Assembly (NCBI RefSeq): GCF_004354985.1
Contig: NZ_SMSK01000006.1
Coordinates: 62,001-126,000, forward strand
Length of the DNA stretch: 64,000 nucleotides
Direction: 5' to 3'
DNA from: Segetibacter sp. 3557_3
GTDB lineage: Bacteria; Bacteroidota; Bacteroidia; Chitinophagales; Chitinophagaceae
Position 1 is the first letter of the stretch. Each line of letters starts with the position of its first letter. Below the pieces are notes generated by a model. The model had not been told where the DNA came from, made no database searches, and saw nothing but the letters and a program-made list of their open reading frames with translations. The position numbers were made by a program, and so were the translations under genes. Of the stretch, positions 18,681-28,318 are shown piece by piece.

Positions 18681-20618
18681 ATGGAAATTACTCCCGGCAC
18701 GTTACTCAAAACAATTAATGCCCCTTCGGACCTTAAAAATATCAGCCGGGAACAATTACACCAGGTTTGCGACGAACTCAGGCAGTACATTATTGACGTT
18801 GTTAGTGTACACGGTGGTCACTTTGCAGCCAGCCTGGGTGTTGTAGAGCTTTCGGTGGCTTTACATTATATCTACAATACACCTTACGACCAGTTGGTTT
18901 GGGACGTTGGTCACCAGGCATATGGGCATAAAATCTTAACCGGTCGCCGGGAGAATTTTTATACAAACAGGAAATACAACGGTCTAAGTGGTTTTCCCAA
19001 ACGGTCAGAAAGTGAGTACGACACGTTTGGAGTAGGGCATTCTTCAACTTCGATTTCTGCTGCGCTTGGTATGGCCATGGCTGCCAAATACAAAAAAGAA
19101 GAAGATCGCAAGGTTGTTGCCGTTATTGGCGACGGAGCCATGACCGCCGGAATGGCCTTTGAGGCAATGAACCATGCAGGTGTTGCCGACAGTGATGTGT
19201 TGATCGTTTTAAACGACAATTGTATGAGCATCGACCCAAATGTGGGCGCGCTCAAAGAATACTTAACAGATATTGCTACCTCTCCCACCTATAATAAGCT
19301 CAAAGACGACGTTTGGAATGCTTTGGGCAAATTGCCGGTTGGTAAAGGTTTTACAAGGGCAATGGCACACAAGTTAACCGACAGTGTAAAAGGCATGGTT
19401 AGCAGCAGTGCAAATCTTTTTGAGGCGCTTAAGCTGCGATACTTTGGTCCGATCGACGGACATAACATTACAAAGCTTATCGACACGCTAAAGGACCTCC
19501 GGGAAATTCCCGGACCAAAGATCCTTCATATCATTACGGTTAAGGGTAAAGGTTATTCGCTTGCCGAAAAGGACCAAACCAAATGGCACGCCCCGGGATT
19601 ATTTGATAAAATCACCGGAGAGATCGTTAAAAAGAAATATGATGCCCCGCAACCGCCCAAATACCAGGATGTTTTTGGTCATACAATAGTTGAACTTGCC
19701 GAAGCTAACGACAAGATCATGGGAGTTACCCCGGCAATGCCAAGTGGTTGCTCCCTGAAATTTATGATGGACAAAATGCCTGACCGGTCATTTGATGTGG
19801 GTATATGCGAGCAGCACGCGGTAACGCTTAGTGCGGGCCTTGCAACCCAGGGATTAACCGTGTTCTGCAACATTTACTCTTCCTTTATGCAGCGGGCTTT
19901 CGACCAGGTCGTGCACGACGTAGCGATTCAGAAGTTGCCGGTGGTTTTATGCCTGGATCGCGCCGGACTTGTGGGCGAAGACGGACCTACCCACCACGGT
20001 GCGTATGATATTGCTTACTTCCGCTGTATTCCGCACATGGTCATCAGTGCACCCATGAACGAGTCTGAGCTTAGGAACCTGATGTACACTGCGCAATTAC
20101 CCACCAACGACGCTCCTTTTGTAATACGCTATCCACGGGGTGAGGGCGTGATGACGGAATGGCGCACGCCATTTAAAGAAATTCCCATCGGGAAAGGCAG
20201 AAAAATCAAGGGCGGTGAGGATATCGCTATTCTCTCTTTTGGACATCCGGGGAACTTTGCTACTAATGCTATCCGGGAACTTAAAACTCAGGGCCTCAAC
20301 CCGGCACACTACGACATGCGTTTTGTTAAGCCAATTGATGAAGAATTGCTGCACGAGGTTTTCCAAAACTATGGTAAAGTAATTACGGTAGAAGATGGAA
20401 CGATCGTGGGTGGATTTGGAAGCGCAGTTCTGGAGTTCATGGCCGCAAATAATTATCACGCAGAAGTAAAGATGCTCGGAATACCGGACAGGCTTGTTGA
20501 ACATGGTAGCCCCAAAGAACTTCATCGCGAATGTGGCTACGATGCCCAGGGTATTGCAGAAACAGTTCGCGAAATGCTGAAGGATAAAGTTAGGGTGAGT
20601 AGCATGATCGCCGGCTAA
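18681..20618 (+). CDS. dxs: 1-deoxy-D-xylulose-5-phosphate synthase
   Basis: The 645-residue thiamine-diphosphate enzyme condenses pyruvate and glyceraldehyde-3-phosphate in the first step of the MEP isoprenoid pathway. Motifs are DVGHQAYGHKILTGR, GVGHSSTSISAALGMA, the ThDP-binding VAVIGDGAMTAGMAFEAMN with a later NDN, and DRAGLVGEDGPTHHG in the pyrimidine domain. Its length is usual. It has its own upstream region, 264 bp from the divergent kinase gene. Confidence 0.97.
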   Translation: MEITPGTLLKTINAPSDLKNISREQLHQVCDELRQYIIDVVSVHGGHFAASLGVVELSVALHYIYNTPYDQLVWDVGHQAYGHKILTGRRENFYTNRKYNGLSGFPKRSESEYDTFGVGHSSTSISAALGMAMAAKYKKEEDRKVVAVIGDGAMTAGMAFEAMNHAGVADSDVLIVLNDNCMSIDPNVGALKEYLTDIATSPTYNKLKDDVWNALGKLPVGKGFTRAMAHKLTDSVKGMVSSSANLFEALKLRYFGPIDGHNITKLIDTLKDLREIPGPKILHIITVKGKGYSLAEKDQTKWHAPGLFDKITGEIVKKKYDAPQPPKYQDVFGHTIVELAEANDKIMGVTPAMPSGCSLKFMMDKMPDRSFDVGICEQHAVTLSAGLATQGLTVFCNIYSSFMQRAFDQVVHDVAIQKLPVVLCLDRAGLVGEDGPTHHGAYDIAYFRCIPHMVISAPMNESELRNLMYTAQLPTNDAPFVIRYPRGEGVMTEWRTPFKEIPIGKGRKIKGGEDIAILSFGHPGNFATNAIRELKTQGLNPAHYDMRFVKPIDEELLHEVFQNYGKVITVEDGTIVGGFGSAVLEFMAANNYHAEVKMLGIPDRLVEHGSPKELHRECGYDAQGIAETVREMLKDKVRVSSMIAG

Positions 20619-20662
20619 GAATAAGGCTGGTGGATTAGTTTACGATCCCGCTTTGCAGCCGG

Positions 20663-21466
20663 TTAATTTTCTGAAGGATAATTACGGGTTGCCAGGTCCA
20701 GACCGGTGTCTTCCTCCTCACGGTTCTCGTTCCATTCAATGATAAAGTTATTTTTTCCTTCGCCGACCATTATCGTCATAAAGTGTAACTGGATCAGTTC
20801 AAGCACGGAAAGAAACAGGAATATCGCGTGTATGCGATCGTTACAAACCTCGAAAACCTTTTCGAACGAAACCGTTTTACCTTTTGCTGCAGTGTCAAGC
20901 ACGTACTGCCTGCTCTCTTCCATGGTGTAATTGTAACGCACAACGGTATGGACCGGCCTGTTCTGTCGATCATGTACTTTCTGCATGACCTTCTCGAAGG
21001 CCTTCATCAGCTTAAACAAACTGATATTTTGTATCTCGGTACCTTCTCCTGCGTTTTCCCCTATTTCACTGAGCTCCTTCTGCAGGTTTCCTCTTTTTAC
21101 CATTAACATGCGCAAAGCTTCCATCTCAGCCATTTGAACGGCAGCTTCCTTGAACTTCTTGTATTCAAGAATTTTATCGACCAACTCCTGCCTGGGATCA
21201 ATTTCGTTCCCCTGGGCATCAATTTCCTTGCGGGGCAAAAGCATTTTCGCTTTTATGCGCATTAGGGTTGAAACAAAAAGGATGAACTCACTACTAAGCT
21301 CAATGTTCAGCGACTCCTGTGAATGAATAAAAGCGAGAAAATCGTTAGTGATGGTAGTAATCGGTATGTTATAGATGTCTAACTCGTCTCTTTCTATAAA
21401 AAAAAGCAGCAGGTCAAACGGACCTTCAAACTGGGGAAGCTTTATCTGGTATATTTCGGGGTTCAC
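20663..21466 (-). CDS. scpA: Segregation and condensation protein A
   Basis: The 267-residue kleisin of the SMC-ScpAB condensin begins PEIYQIKLPQFEGPFDLLLFFIERDELDIYNIPI, the conserved N-terminal SMC-neck-binding region. The C-terminal winged-helix part includes FEVCNDRIHAIFLFLSVLELIQL. The start is GTG at 21466. scpB is not in the window. It is convergent with dxs. Confidence 0.93.
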   Translation of the reverse strand: MNPEIYQIKLPQFEGPFDLLLFFIERDELDIYNIPITTITNDFLAFIHSQESLNIELSSEFILFVSTLMRIKAKMLLPRKEIDAQGNEIDPRQELVDKILEYKKFKEAAVQMAEMEALRMLMVKRGNLQKELSEIGENAGEGTEIQNISLFKLMKAFEKVMQKVHDRQNRPVHTVVRYNYTMEESRQYVLDTAAKGKTVSFEKVFEVCNDRIHAIFLFLSVLELIQLHFMTIMVGEGKNNFIIEWNENREEEDTGLDLATRNYPSEN

Positions 21467-21610
21467 GGGGTCGGTTTGAGCTAGAAAAATAATCCCGTAT
21501 GCACTGCATTACGGGATACAACAAAAGTAATTATTATGAAGCAATGTGGTTCGATAAGCCGTTAATTCGATTTCGCTGAGCCCAGTAATGCGATGCAGTA
21601 AAAGAGTGCG

Positions 21611-21670
21611 ACGCCCCCGTCCGAACCGGTTCATCCGGGCGGGCGGCCGAACGGCGTAGCCGGGCGGACA
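21611..21670. repeat. Short GC-rich direct repeat
   Basis: In the 276-bp gap between the DUF3078 gene and scpA, two adjacent units share CCGAAC followed by CCGGGCGG after 8 and 7 bases. The block is flanked by GTCCG and CGGAC, so it can fold. It is much richer in G+C than its surroundings and may be a small REP-like insert. Confidence 0.4.
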
Positions 21671-21742
21671 AGGATGCCAAATAGACTCACTTCAGCTTGA
21701 GCCAAAAAAATCTTCGTTGTTCACCAACAGCTGCAAGGATCA

Positions 21743-22666
21743 CTAGAACTTTACGGAAGCACCCACACCAAAAACAGACTTCAGTTGAGTATCGGGTCGG
21801 GATTTGGTATAGCCAAAAATCCGGGTGTTAACGTCGTACTTGAGATCAAAACTGTAAATCACGTTTAGCCAGTTATTAACTCGCATGTTAATCATGTTGG
21901 TCCAATATACATCAATATTGGCCGGATCTTTAGCAACAACATCAGAAAATAGGTCCAGTGCCGAACGCAGGTTTACATTCTTCACCACCTCTTTGTTATA
22001 ATTGAATAAAGCATGCAAACCGGCTTCTATCCGAACTTCGCTATTTGGCAAAACTCCATAGTTAGCTGCAAGTTCATACGGCCTGTTTGCAACCAAAACA
22101 GAGCGGCTGGCAACTCCAAGATGACCACTGAATGTTTCTTTGTTTGAAAAATACTGGATACCCGGTGAAAGCGTAAAAATCCCGGGAGCCAGAAAAGCAG
22201 AAATACGCTTCCTTCCATCATCATAGTCGTATCCATCAGCAAATTGGGTTCTGAAGTTCAGAACAGCTCCAAGCCTGAAATGACGAATGGGTTTTTTACC
22301 AAGTTCATATGACCACCTTGAGGTCAATTCCAGCTTATCATCGTTTTTAACCAGTCCATGAGCCCGGCTTTTCAGCAATCCAAAACTTGCATCCACCATG
22401 TTGTCCCAGTGCCCACGCCCAATAGTGTGTTTTGCGTAGAGGTAAAGAAAAGCATTAGCGGAAAGACTAAACCGGTCACCACCAGCTGCCCAGTTGCGGG
22501 TACCTGATTGTGCGACAGCAAAGCTGGCAATACCGCCTTTATCCCATTTACCGCTCGTTTTCTTCGATTTTACAGGTGCTTTAGGCTTTGTTCCGTTCGC
22601 TGACGTCTGGGCCTCAACCGACGATACAACTGAGCACAATACAAGGATTAGTAATGATTTTTTCAT
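21743..22666 (-). CDS. DUF3078 domain-containing outer-membrane-associated protein
   Basis: The 307-residue protein starts at an ATG at 22666 with a signal peptide (MKKSLLILVLCSVVSS..AQ). The mature part has repeated amphipathic stretches such as GGIASFAVAQSGTRNWAAGG and ends in an aromatic residue (GASVKF), typical of an outer-membrane beta-barrel. The pattern matches DUF3078, a Bacteroidota family of unknown role. An upstream extension of 15 codons is unlikely to be translated. Confidence 0.85.
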   Translation of the reverse strand: MKKSLLILVLCSVVSSVEAQTSANGTKPKAPVKSKKTSGKWDKGGIASFAVAQSGTRNWAAGGDRFSLSANAFLYLYAKHTIGRGHWDNMVDASFGLLKSRAHGLVKNDDKLELTSRWSYELGKKPIRHFRLGAVLNFRTQFADGYDYDDGRKRISAFLAPGIFTLSPGIQYFSNKETFSGHLGVASRSVLVANRPYELAANYGVLPNSEVRIEAGLHALFNYNKEVVKNVNLRSALDLFSDVVAKDPANIDVYWTNMINMRVNNWLNVIYSFDLKYDVNTRIFGYTKSRPDTQLKSVFGVGASVKF

Positions 22667-22954
22667 AAAATTGGTAAGTAGCGGAAACACATTGGTGCCG
22701 GCAAGCTTCACAAATATAAACTGCTCTACCCGGATTGTACACCTATCGGTTCTGGTGATCTAGCTACTGAAGGGTTGATTTAATCCGGGTTGATAATTAC
22801 AAGCAGGATGGTGTCTTCCTCGATAGCAATGACCTGTGTACATTAGCGTCAATCAACGGCGCTCTTGAAGTACGACGCCATGCCAGGCTACTTCCGGGTT
22901 AACGGTTGACCAGCGTATATTTTTTCTTTACTGATGTGTGCCTCTAGAAATTGG

Positions 22955-23686
22955 CTATTCCGGGTATTTTAGTTTCATACCTTTCAGTGTTTCAATAACC
23001 CGGGTAGCAATAAGGTGTTCCTTGTACCAGTTTTGATCAGCAGGCACAATTTCCCAGGGTACTTTATTGCATCTTTCGAAACAGTCTTCATAGGCTTTCT
23101 GATAATCATCCCACAACTTTGCCTCTTCATGGTCTTTTGGGTTGTGTTTCCATCGTTTCATCGGGTTTTTCAACCGCTCGTCGAAACGTTGCTGCTGTTC
23201 TTCCCGCGATATATGCAGGTAGAATTTAAGTATCGTAGTATCATTATGCTCCTGCAATAGCTCTTCAAAGTGGTTGATAGCCTCCATCCTTTTATAAGCG
23301 GTCTCATCATCGCACCATTTATGAACCCTCGTGATCAATACATCCTCGTAATGCGACCTGTTGAAAAGTTGAATCATTCCCTTCGAAGGAGCGTGCTGGT
23401 GTATACGCCACAGGAAATCGTGTGATAATTCGTCGGTAGAGGGTGCTTTGAACGACTTAACAGATATGCCCTGCGGGTTGATGTAACTAAATACATTTTT
23501 AATAACACCGTCTTTACCACTGGCATCCATTCCTTGCAGTATTATCAGCATTGACTCTTTGCCACCGGCATACAACAGGTTTTGATAGTCGTCCAGCTCT
23601 TCGAGTACTTCTGCTGTTTTAGCCTTGGTTGTTTCCTTGTCCCAGCCTTTTGGAGCCCTTGTCGAAATCTCGTTGAGTTTAATCAC
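22955..23686 (-). CDS. ppk2: Polyphosphate kinase 2 family protein
   Basis: The 243-residue enzyme has Walker A LQGMDASGKDG, Walker B-like LFNRSHYEDVLITRVH and a lid region with the basic run RLKNPMKRWKHNPKDHEE, which identify PPK2. These enzymes move phosphate between polyphosphate and nucleoside mono- or diphosphates. Length and sequence suggest the class III group that can phosphorylate both AMP and ADP, though class is an inference. The start is GTG at 23686. It diverges from the EamA transporter gene with 36 bp between starts. Confidence 0.92.
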   Translation of the reverse strand: MIKLNEISTRAPKGWDKETTKAKTAEVLEELDDYQNLLYAGGKESMLIILQGMDASGKDGVIKNVFSYINPQGISVKSFKAPSTDELSHDFLWRIHQHAPSKGMIQLFNRSHYEDVLITRVHKWCDDETAYKRMEAINHFEELLQEHNDTTILKFYLHISREEQQQRFDERLKNPMKRWKHNPKDHEEAKLWDDYQKAYEDCFERCNKVPWEIVPADQNWYKEHLIATRVIETLKGMKLKYPE

Positions 23687-23722
23687 ATTAAACGTTTTTA
23701 TTTTTTACGACTGTACTACCGA

Positions 23723-24652
23723 ATGTATGACCTTTACCGCAAACCAAAAGGTTTGAAGGATAAATTTGTAAACATCGGGATTTTCGTTGTGCTGTGCCTC
23801 ATTTGGGGCAGCTCCTTCAAGCTTATGAAAACCGGGATGGAAGCCTTGTCGCCGTATGATGTAGCTGGTTTGCGAATGATCAGTGCAGGGCTGGTTCTCC
23901 TGCCCTTTACAATCAGGGCGTATAAGGCAATTCCAAATGAAAAGCTCAAGTTGGTTATGCTTTCCGGTTTACTGGGAAGCTTTTTTCCGGCATTTCTGTT
24001 TTGCATTGCCGAAACGAGGATCGACAGTTCACTTGCCGGGATACTGAATGCCTTAACACCGCTGTTTACCATCGTAGTTGGCATAAGCTTCTTCGACCTT
24101 AAGATTAACCGGCAGAAGCAAATAGGAGTATTGATTGGTTTCACCGGACTATGCCTGCTGTTTCTTGCAAAAGGCAACATCAGCTTTAGCTATATCGGCT
24201 ATTCCTTGCTGGTATTGTTGGCTACAATTCTCTATGGTATCAATGTAAATATTGTTGCCCGGCACTTAAACACTGTTGGATCCCTAAACATTGCTGCCGT
24301 TGCTTTTACTTTCCTTGTTATCCCTTCAGGCCTCGCCTTATTGTTGAGCGGCTACCAACAACATGAATTCTCCAATTACGCTGTCCTGAAATCTACTGCT
24401 GCAGGCATTGTACTGGGCGTTTTCGGTACTGCAGTAGCTTCTATTCTTTTTTATATGCTTGTAAAACGGGCAGGGGGACTATTTGCTTCGATGGTAACTT
24501 ACGGGATACCCTTTGTCGCTGTGTTTTGGGGGCTACTTGATGGTGAACATATTTCAGCACTCCAGGTATTATGCCTTGGGATCATCCTTGTTGGAGTTTA
24601 CCTTGCAAATAAGCCGGCTAAGCCCGTAAAAGCCGTTGTAATTAAGTTGTAG
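23723..24652 (+). CDS. EamA/DMT-family transporter
   Basis: The 309-residue membrane protein has about ten helices in two EamA repeats (about residues 15-150 and 160-300). The first repeat carries LCLIWGSSFKLMKTGM and the second GVFGTAVASILFYMLVKRAG. The ATG at 23723 removes an upstream extension that overlaps the ppk2 gene antisense. The substrate is unknown; members of this family often export small metabolites. Confidence 0.88.
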   Translation: MYDLYRKPKGLKDKFVNIGIFVVLCLIWGSSFKLMKTGMEALSPYDVAGLRMISAGLVLLPFTIRAYKAIPNEKLKLVMLSGLLGSFFPAFLFCIAETRIDSSLAGILNALTPLFTIVVGISFFDLKINRQKQIGVLIGFTGLCLLFLAKGNISFSYIGYSLLVLLATILYGINVNIVARHLNTVGSLNIAAVAFTFLVIPSGLALLLSGYQQHEFSNYAVLKSTAAGIVLGVFGTAVASILFYMLVKRAGGLFASMVTYGIPFVAVFWGLLDGEHISALQVLCLGIILVGVYLANKPAKPVKAVVIKL

Positions 24653-24727
24653 TAACGAGCGGCAAGCACTGCCTACAAAATCTTAGTCTTCCTAACAACC
24701 TTCGGTTTTGAAGGCACAACAACAAAA

Positions 24728-24755
24728 AAGGTCCACAACATACATTGCAGACCTT
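24728..24755 (-). terminator. Terminator of frr
   Basis: On the minus strand AAGGTC and GACCTT flank a loop with further CAA/TTG pairing and are followed directly by a run of T residues. It lies 27 bp after the frr stop codon. Confidence 0.6.
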
Positions 24756-24781
24756 CCGGAACTTAATCTAGTCTCTGATAT

Positions 24782-25345
24782 TTAAACCGACATTATCTCT
24801 TTCTCCTTTGCATCCAGGTGCTTATCTACCAACAAGATAAACCTGTCGGTTACACTCTGTATCGATTGTTCAGCATCCTTGGCAACATCTTCACTCAAAC
24901 CTTCTTTCTGCAACTTTTTAACTTGCTCAATCCCGTCGCGGCGAATGTTCCGGATAGCAACTTTCGAATGCTCACCCTCGGCTGCTGCCCTTTTCACCAT
25001 TTCACGGCGACGCTCCTCCGTCAGGGGCGGCAGGAATAACCGAATCAGCACCCCATCATTCTGCGGGTTGATCCCAATGTTTGCAGCGATAATAGCGCGT
25101 TCAATCTGGTGCAACATGTTCTTCTCCCAGGGTTGAATACTGATGGTTCGGGCATCCATGATATTGATATTCGCGACCTGGTTGATTGGGGTAGGGCTAC
25201 CGTAATAATCCACATTGATTCCGTCGAGCATGTTTGGATTGGCTTTTCCCGCGCGGATCTTTACAAGTTCAACCTCCAGAAAACCGATAGCTTTCTTCAT
25301 GGAGTCCTCCACATCATCTATAATTAATTCCAGCTCTTCCGTCAT
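24782..25345 (-). CDS. frr: Ribosome recycling factor
   Basis: The 187-residue protein releases ribosomes from mRNA after termination together with EF-G. Family hallmarks are VELVKIRAGKANPNMLDGINVDYYG, a PLTEERRREMVKRAA segment and the C-terminal helix. I chose ATG at 25345, since the frame start at 25354 is TTG. A TAGATTTG -7 box lies about 25 nt upstream. pyrH is not adjacent here. Confidence 0.96.
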   Translation of the reverse strand: MTEELELIIDDVEDSMKKAIGFLEVELVKIRAGKANPNMLDGINVDYYGSPTPINQVANINIMDARTISIQPWEKNMLHQIERAIIAANIGINPQNDGVLIRLFLPPLTEERRREMVKRAAAEGEHSKVAIRNIRRDGIEQVKKLQKEGLSEDVAKDAEQSIQSVTDRFILLVDKHLDAKEKEIMSV

Positions 25346-25411
25346 AGTAAACAAAAATTTGTGGGCAAATCTATGAAATAGGGTTTAACTGCGCTTATTA
25401 GACCCAGCATA

Positions 25412-25440
25412 AAAAAAGCAACCAACAGGGTTGCTTTTTT
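25412..25440. terminator. Bidirectional-looking terminator after the WecA-like gene
   Basis: A perfect 12-bp stem, AAAAAAGCAACC with its complement, surrounds a 5-base loop. A-runs and T-runs on both sides give the classic intrinsic-terminator form. It ends the minus-strand WecA-like transcript. Confidence 0.85.
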
Positions 25441-25458
25441 AAAACGATAACTTATGAA

Positions 25459-26616
25459 TTAATCCTCGTCAACAGCAACTGCACGGTTGAATAAGGAAAC
25501 AAGGCGAATTCTTTTACCAGCCGGCTCAGCCATTTCACTCTCTTCAACTTCTGCCTTCTTGATTACCCGTAGTGCCGCGGTAGCCCTTGGCTTGGTGAGG
25601 TAAAGGAAGTATATACCGGCAAAGAAAAACATTGCTAGGCCAAGGATTAGGAAGGTTGTGCCGATGGGTTGCAGCAGAAAACCAGCCGCGATAAACACAC
25701 CATTAACCGCAACACAGGTAAGCGCCACACTCTTATGGTTTAATCCCCTGTCCAGCAACAAATGATGAATATGATTTCGGTCAGGGCTAAAGGGCGACCT
25801 GCGGTTCAGTATTCTGATGGCAAATACGCGTAACGTATCCATGAGTGGAAGCAATACAATGGCGAAACCAACAGCAGGGGAAGCCGATAAAGGATAGTAC
25901 TTCACCGCCGTTCCGCTTTCAATGAACTTGATAACCAATATACTGTTTACAAGTCCCATTAGCAATGAACCCGTATCTCCCATGAATATCTTGGCAGGGT
26001 GAAAGTTGTAATACAAAAATGCCAGTACACTTGCAGCAAAACCAATTCCCAGCAAGGCATAGGGAAGGTTGTCGTTAACGTAGAAGAATATGCCAAAGAT
26101 TAGCGAGGTAACCAGGCCAATACCACCGGCTAATCCGTCAACACCATCGATAAGGTTGAAGGCATTCACGGTAACAACGATGGTAAATAAAGTGAGTATA
26201 TAACTGAAAACGGGACTTATTGTTTCAAGCCCAAGGAAACCATGCATATTCGTAATCAGCAATCCTCCTTTTACCATTAGTATGGTAGCGACGACGAGCT
26301 GGCAGATAAACTTCTTCATTGGAGAAAGTCCCAGGATATCATCCTTGATCCCAACGAAAAACATGATCATGAAGCTGGCGATATAGTACTGAAACTCAGG
26401 TACTGTGGCCGTAAACGGAAGGGTAAGAAGCAAACAAAGGGCAAAACCTACAAATATGCCCAGGCCCCCTAAAGATGGAATTGGTTTGGTGTGAATTTTC
26501 CGTGCATCATCTGGTTCGTCGTAAAGTTTCTTCGCATTGGCTACTTTAATAATTACCGGTATTGAAAAAAAGGTAACCGCAAAAGCTAAGATCCCGCCAA
26601 TCATAATTTGTTGCAT
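25459..26616 (-). CDS. WecA-like undecaprenyl-phosphate glycosyl-1-phosphate transferase
   Basis: The 385-residue membrane enzyme has about ten helices and the conserved cytoplasmic loops of the MraY/WecA superfamily: KIHTKPIPSLGG, VGIKDDILGLSPMKK, NAFNLIDGVDGLAGG, KIFMGDTGSLLMG and HIHHLLLDRGLNHK. It transfers a sugar-1-phosphate, probably an N-acetylhexosamine, to undecaprenyl phosphate to begin surface polysaccharide synthesis. The histidine loop favours the WecA rather than the MraY branch. The C-terminal 40 residues are a charged tail. No polysaccharide cluster is nearby. Confidence 0.9.
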   Translation of the reverse strand: MQQIMIGGILAFAVTFFSIPVIIKVANAKKLYDEPDDARKIHTKPIPSLGGLGIFVGFALCLLLTLPFTATVPEFQYYIASFMIMFFVGIKDDILGLSPMKKFICQLVVATILMVKGGLLITNMHGFLGLETISPVFSYILTLFTIVVTVNAFNLIDGVDGLAGGIGLVTSLIFGIFFYVNDNLPYALLGIGFAASVLAFLYYNFHPAKIFMGDTGSLLMGLVNSILVIKFIESGTAVKYYPLSASPAVGFAIVLLPLMDTLRVFAIRILNRRSPFSPDRNHIHHLLLDRGLNHKSVALTCVAVNGVFIAAGFLLQPIGTTFLILGLAMFFFAGIYFLYLTKPRATAALRVIKKAEVEESEMAEPAGKRIRLVSLFNRAVAVDED

Positions 26617-27069
26617 GCACTAAGCATTTAATTTTGTTGATAATCATTGGGGGCAACCGGATAGCAAATTAAATGTATTTACAGCGCATTTAGAAATATC
26701 TACTGATAAATAATGCAATGTTCACTTTGGCTACATTATGCTTTTCCGCCCATACCCCAACATCACTTAGATGAATTATTCCTTGTGATGGATGCCTCCC
26801 GATTCAAAAAAAAGACCTGTTAAAAGTTGTCAAATACTTTATAATAACCATGCCGAAAATAGAAAAAAACCCGAGATCTGATAAAAAAGAATGATGTATA
26901 AGGAAATGAATAGTTTTCAGAACGTTCACCTTTTAGCGGTTTGCTTCACATCGATCTTACCGGGATCTCCGGCGTTATAACATTGAAATTTGCTGGTGGA
27001 AAGCCACAACAAGGTAGCAGCTGCATAAACGCAGCCCGTCCCAAAGAGATTGCCCAAGCGCCAAAGTTG
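26617..27069. other. Intergenic region without recognised features
   Basis: This 453-bp A/T-rich gap lies upstream of the WecA-like gene and downstream of the lolE-type gene. It contains no supported reading frame, repeat or strong terminator hairpin that I can see. The gene to its right ends naturally (ARKASKQTFSLKS), so it is not a broken extension. Confidence 0.4.
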
Positions 27070-28287
27070 TTAGCTTTTAAGTGAAAATGTCTGTTTGCTG
27101 GCTTTTCGGGCAGGGAGCCACGCCGCCAACAAGGCGATAACCAGAACGGTAGTGATAACGAGTAGAAAATCCTGTGCAACCATCTTAACAGGGTAATAGT
27201 CGATAATAAAACTGCCCCCTTCTAACTTAATCAAGTGGTATTTAATCTGGAGGAAGCAAACCAATACCGCCAGCAGTATGCCTGATCCTCCACCGATTAT
27301 GGCGATCACGAAACCTTCACTCAGAAAAATCTTTTGTATATACCCACGGCTTGCACCCATTGCCTGGAGAACCGAAATGTCTTTTTGCTTTTCAAGAACC
27401 AACATGGTAAGTGCTCCGATCATATTAAATGCAGCTACCATCAGGATAAGTGAAAGAATACAATAGATCACCCATTTTTCAACCTGCATTACCGAATACA
27501 AACTCTGGTTTTGCTGGTACCGGGTTTCAACCATGAAGTTTGGACCCAAACGTTTTTGAATCCTGTTTTTGACAAGGTCCATCTGCGATGGATCCCTCAA
27601 CTTTACCTCGGCCGATGTAAACTCATTGGGCTGCAGGTCAAGCATATACTTCAGGAAACCAATGTTGGTGAGCGCATACTTATTATCAAAGTCCTGCTGT
27701 ATAGCAAAACTTCCGCTTACCATAACATTAAAGGAATTCAATGCCTCGGAAATTGAGGTGGATGTAGATTGACGATTGGGTAAATAAACAGTTAAGGGAC
27801 GGATGTTTTTACCGGGGTCGGCTCCGATTGCGTTTTCAATCCCGGTACCAATCACCAATGCCGGCTTTTTCACCGTTCCACGGTCGAAGGTTCCTTTTAT
27901 AATATGCGACGGCAAACCGCTTACATTAGGATAGGCATCGTCTACTCCCTTCAGGTACACGATGCTTTGGTATTCGTTGTTAACCAACACTGCCTTCTCT
28001 TCTACTGTTAAGGTTAAACCTTTAACCCCAGGTGTTGTGCTAATCGTATTAAGTTGAGCGGGAGTAAGTGTAATGAACTTGCCGGATTTGGCCGACACTC
28101 TTACATCGGCATAAAAATCCGCGTATAAGCCTTTCACCAGTCCTTCAAAACCATTGAAAACACTTAACACTACAATAAGTGCTGCTGCGCCAACGGCAAT
28201 TGCCAATACGCTGATCCAGGAGATTATATTTATAGCGTTGGTGCTTTTCTTTGCCTTGAAGTATCGCCACGCAAAAAGAAGGGTCAT
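27070..28287 (-). CDS. FtsX/LolE-type ABC transporter permease
   Basis: The 405-residue protein has one N-terminal helix (about 20-45), a large periplasmic domain (about 50-265) and three C-terminal helices, the layout of LolC/LolE lipoprotein-releasing permeases. It opens LLFAWRYFKAKKSTNAINIISWISVLAIAVG and ends AAWLPARKASKQTFSLKS. It likely helps move lipoproteins from the inner membrane with an ATPase encoded elsewhere. rbfA lies 31 bp upstream on the same strand. Confidence 0.9.
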   Translation of the reverse strand: MTLLFAWRYFKAKKSTNAINIISWISVLAIAVGAAALIVVLSVFNGFEGLVKGLYADFYADVRVSAKSGKFITLTPAQLNTISTTPGVKGLTLTVEEKAVLVNNEYQSIVYLKGVDDAYPNVSGLPSHIIKGTFDRGTVKKPALVIGTGIENAIGADPGKNIRPLTVYLPNRQSTSTSISEALNSFNVMVSGSFAIQQDFDNKYALTNIGFLKYMLDLQPNEFTSAEVKLRDPSQMDLVKNRIQKRLGPNFMVETRYQQNQSLYSVMQVEKWVIYCILSLILMVAAFNMIGALTMLVLEKQKDISVLQAMGASRGYIQKIFLSEGFVIAIIGGGSGILLAVLVCFLQIKYHLIKLEGGSFIIDYYPVKMVAQDFLLVITTVLVIALLAAWLPARKASKQTFSLKS

Positions 28288-28318
28288 GAAGTAAGGTTAG
28301 TCATAAAGGAGCGCGCAC

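Noticed and set aside
26946-27179. 77-codon frame overlapping the end of the lolE-type gene
   Set aside because: It overlaps a well-supported gene on the same strand in another frame and has no domain.
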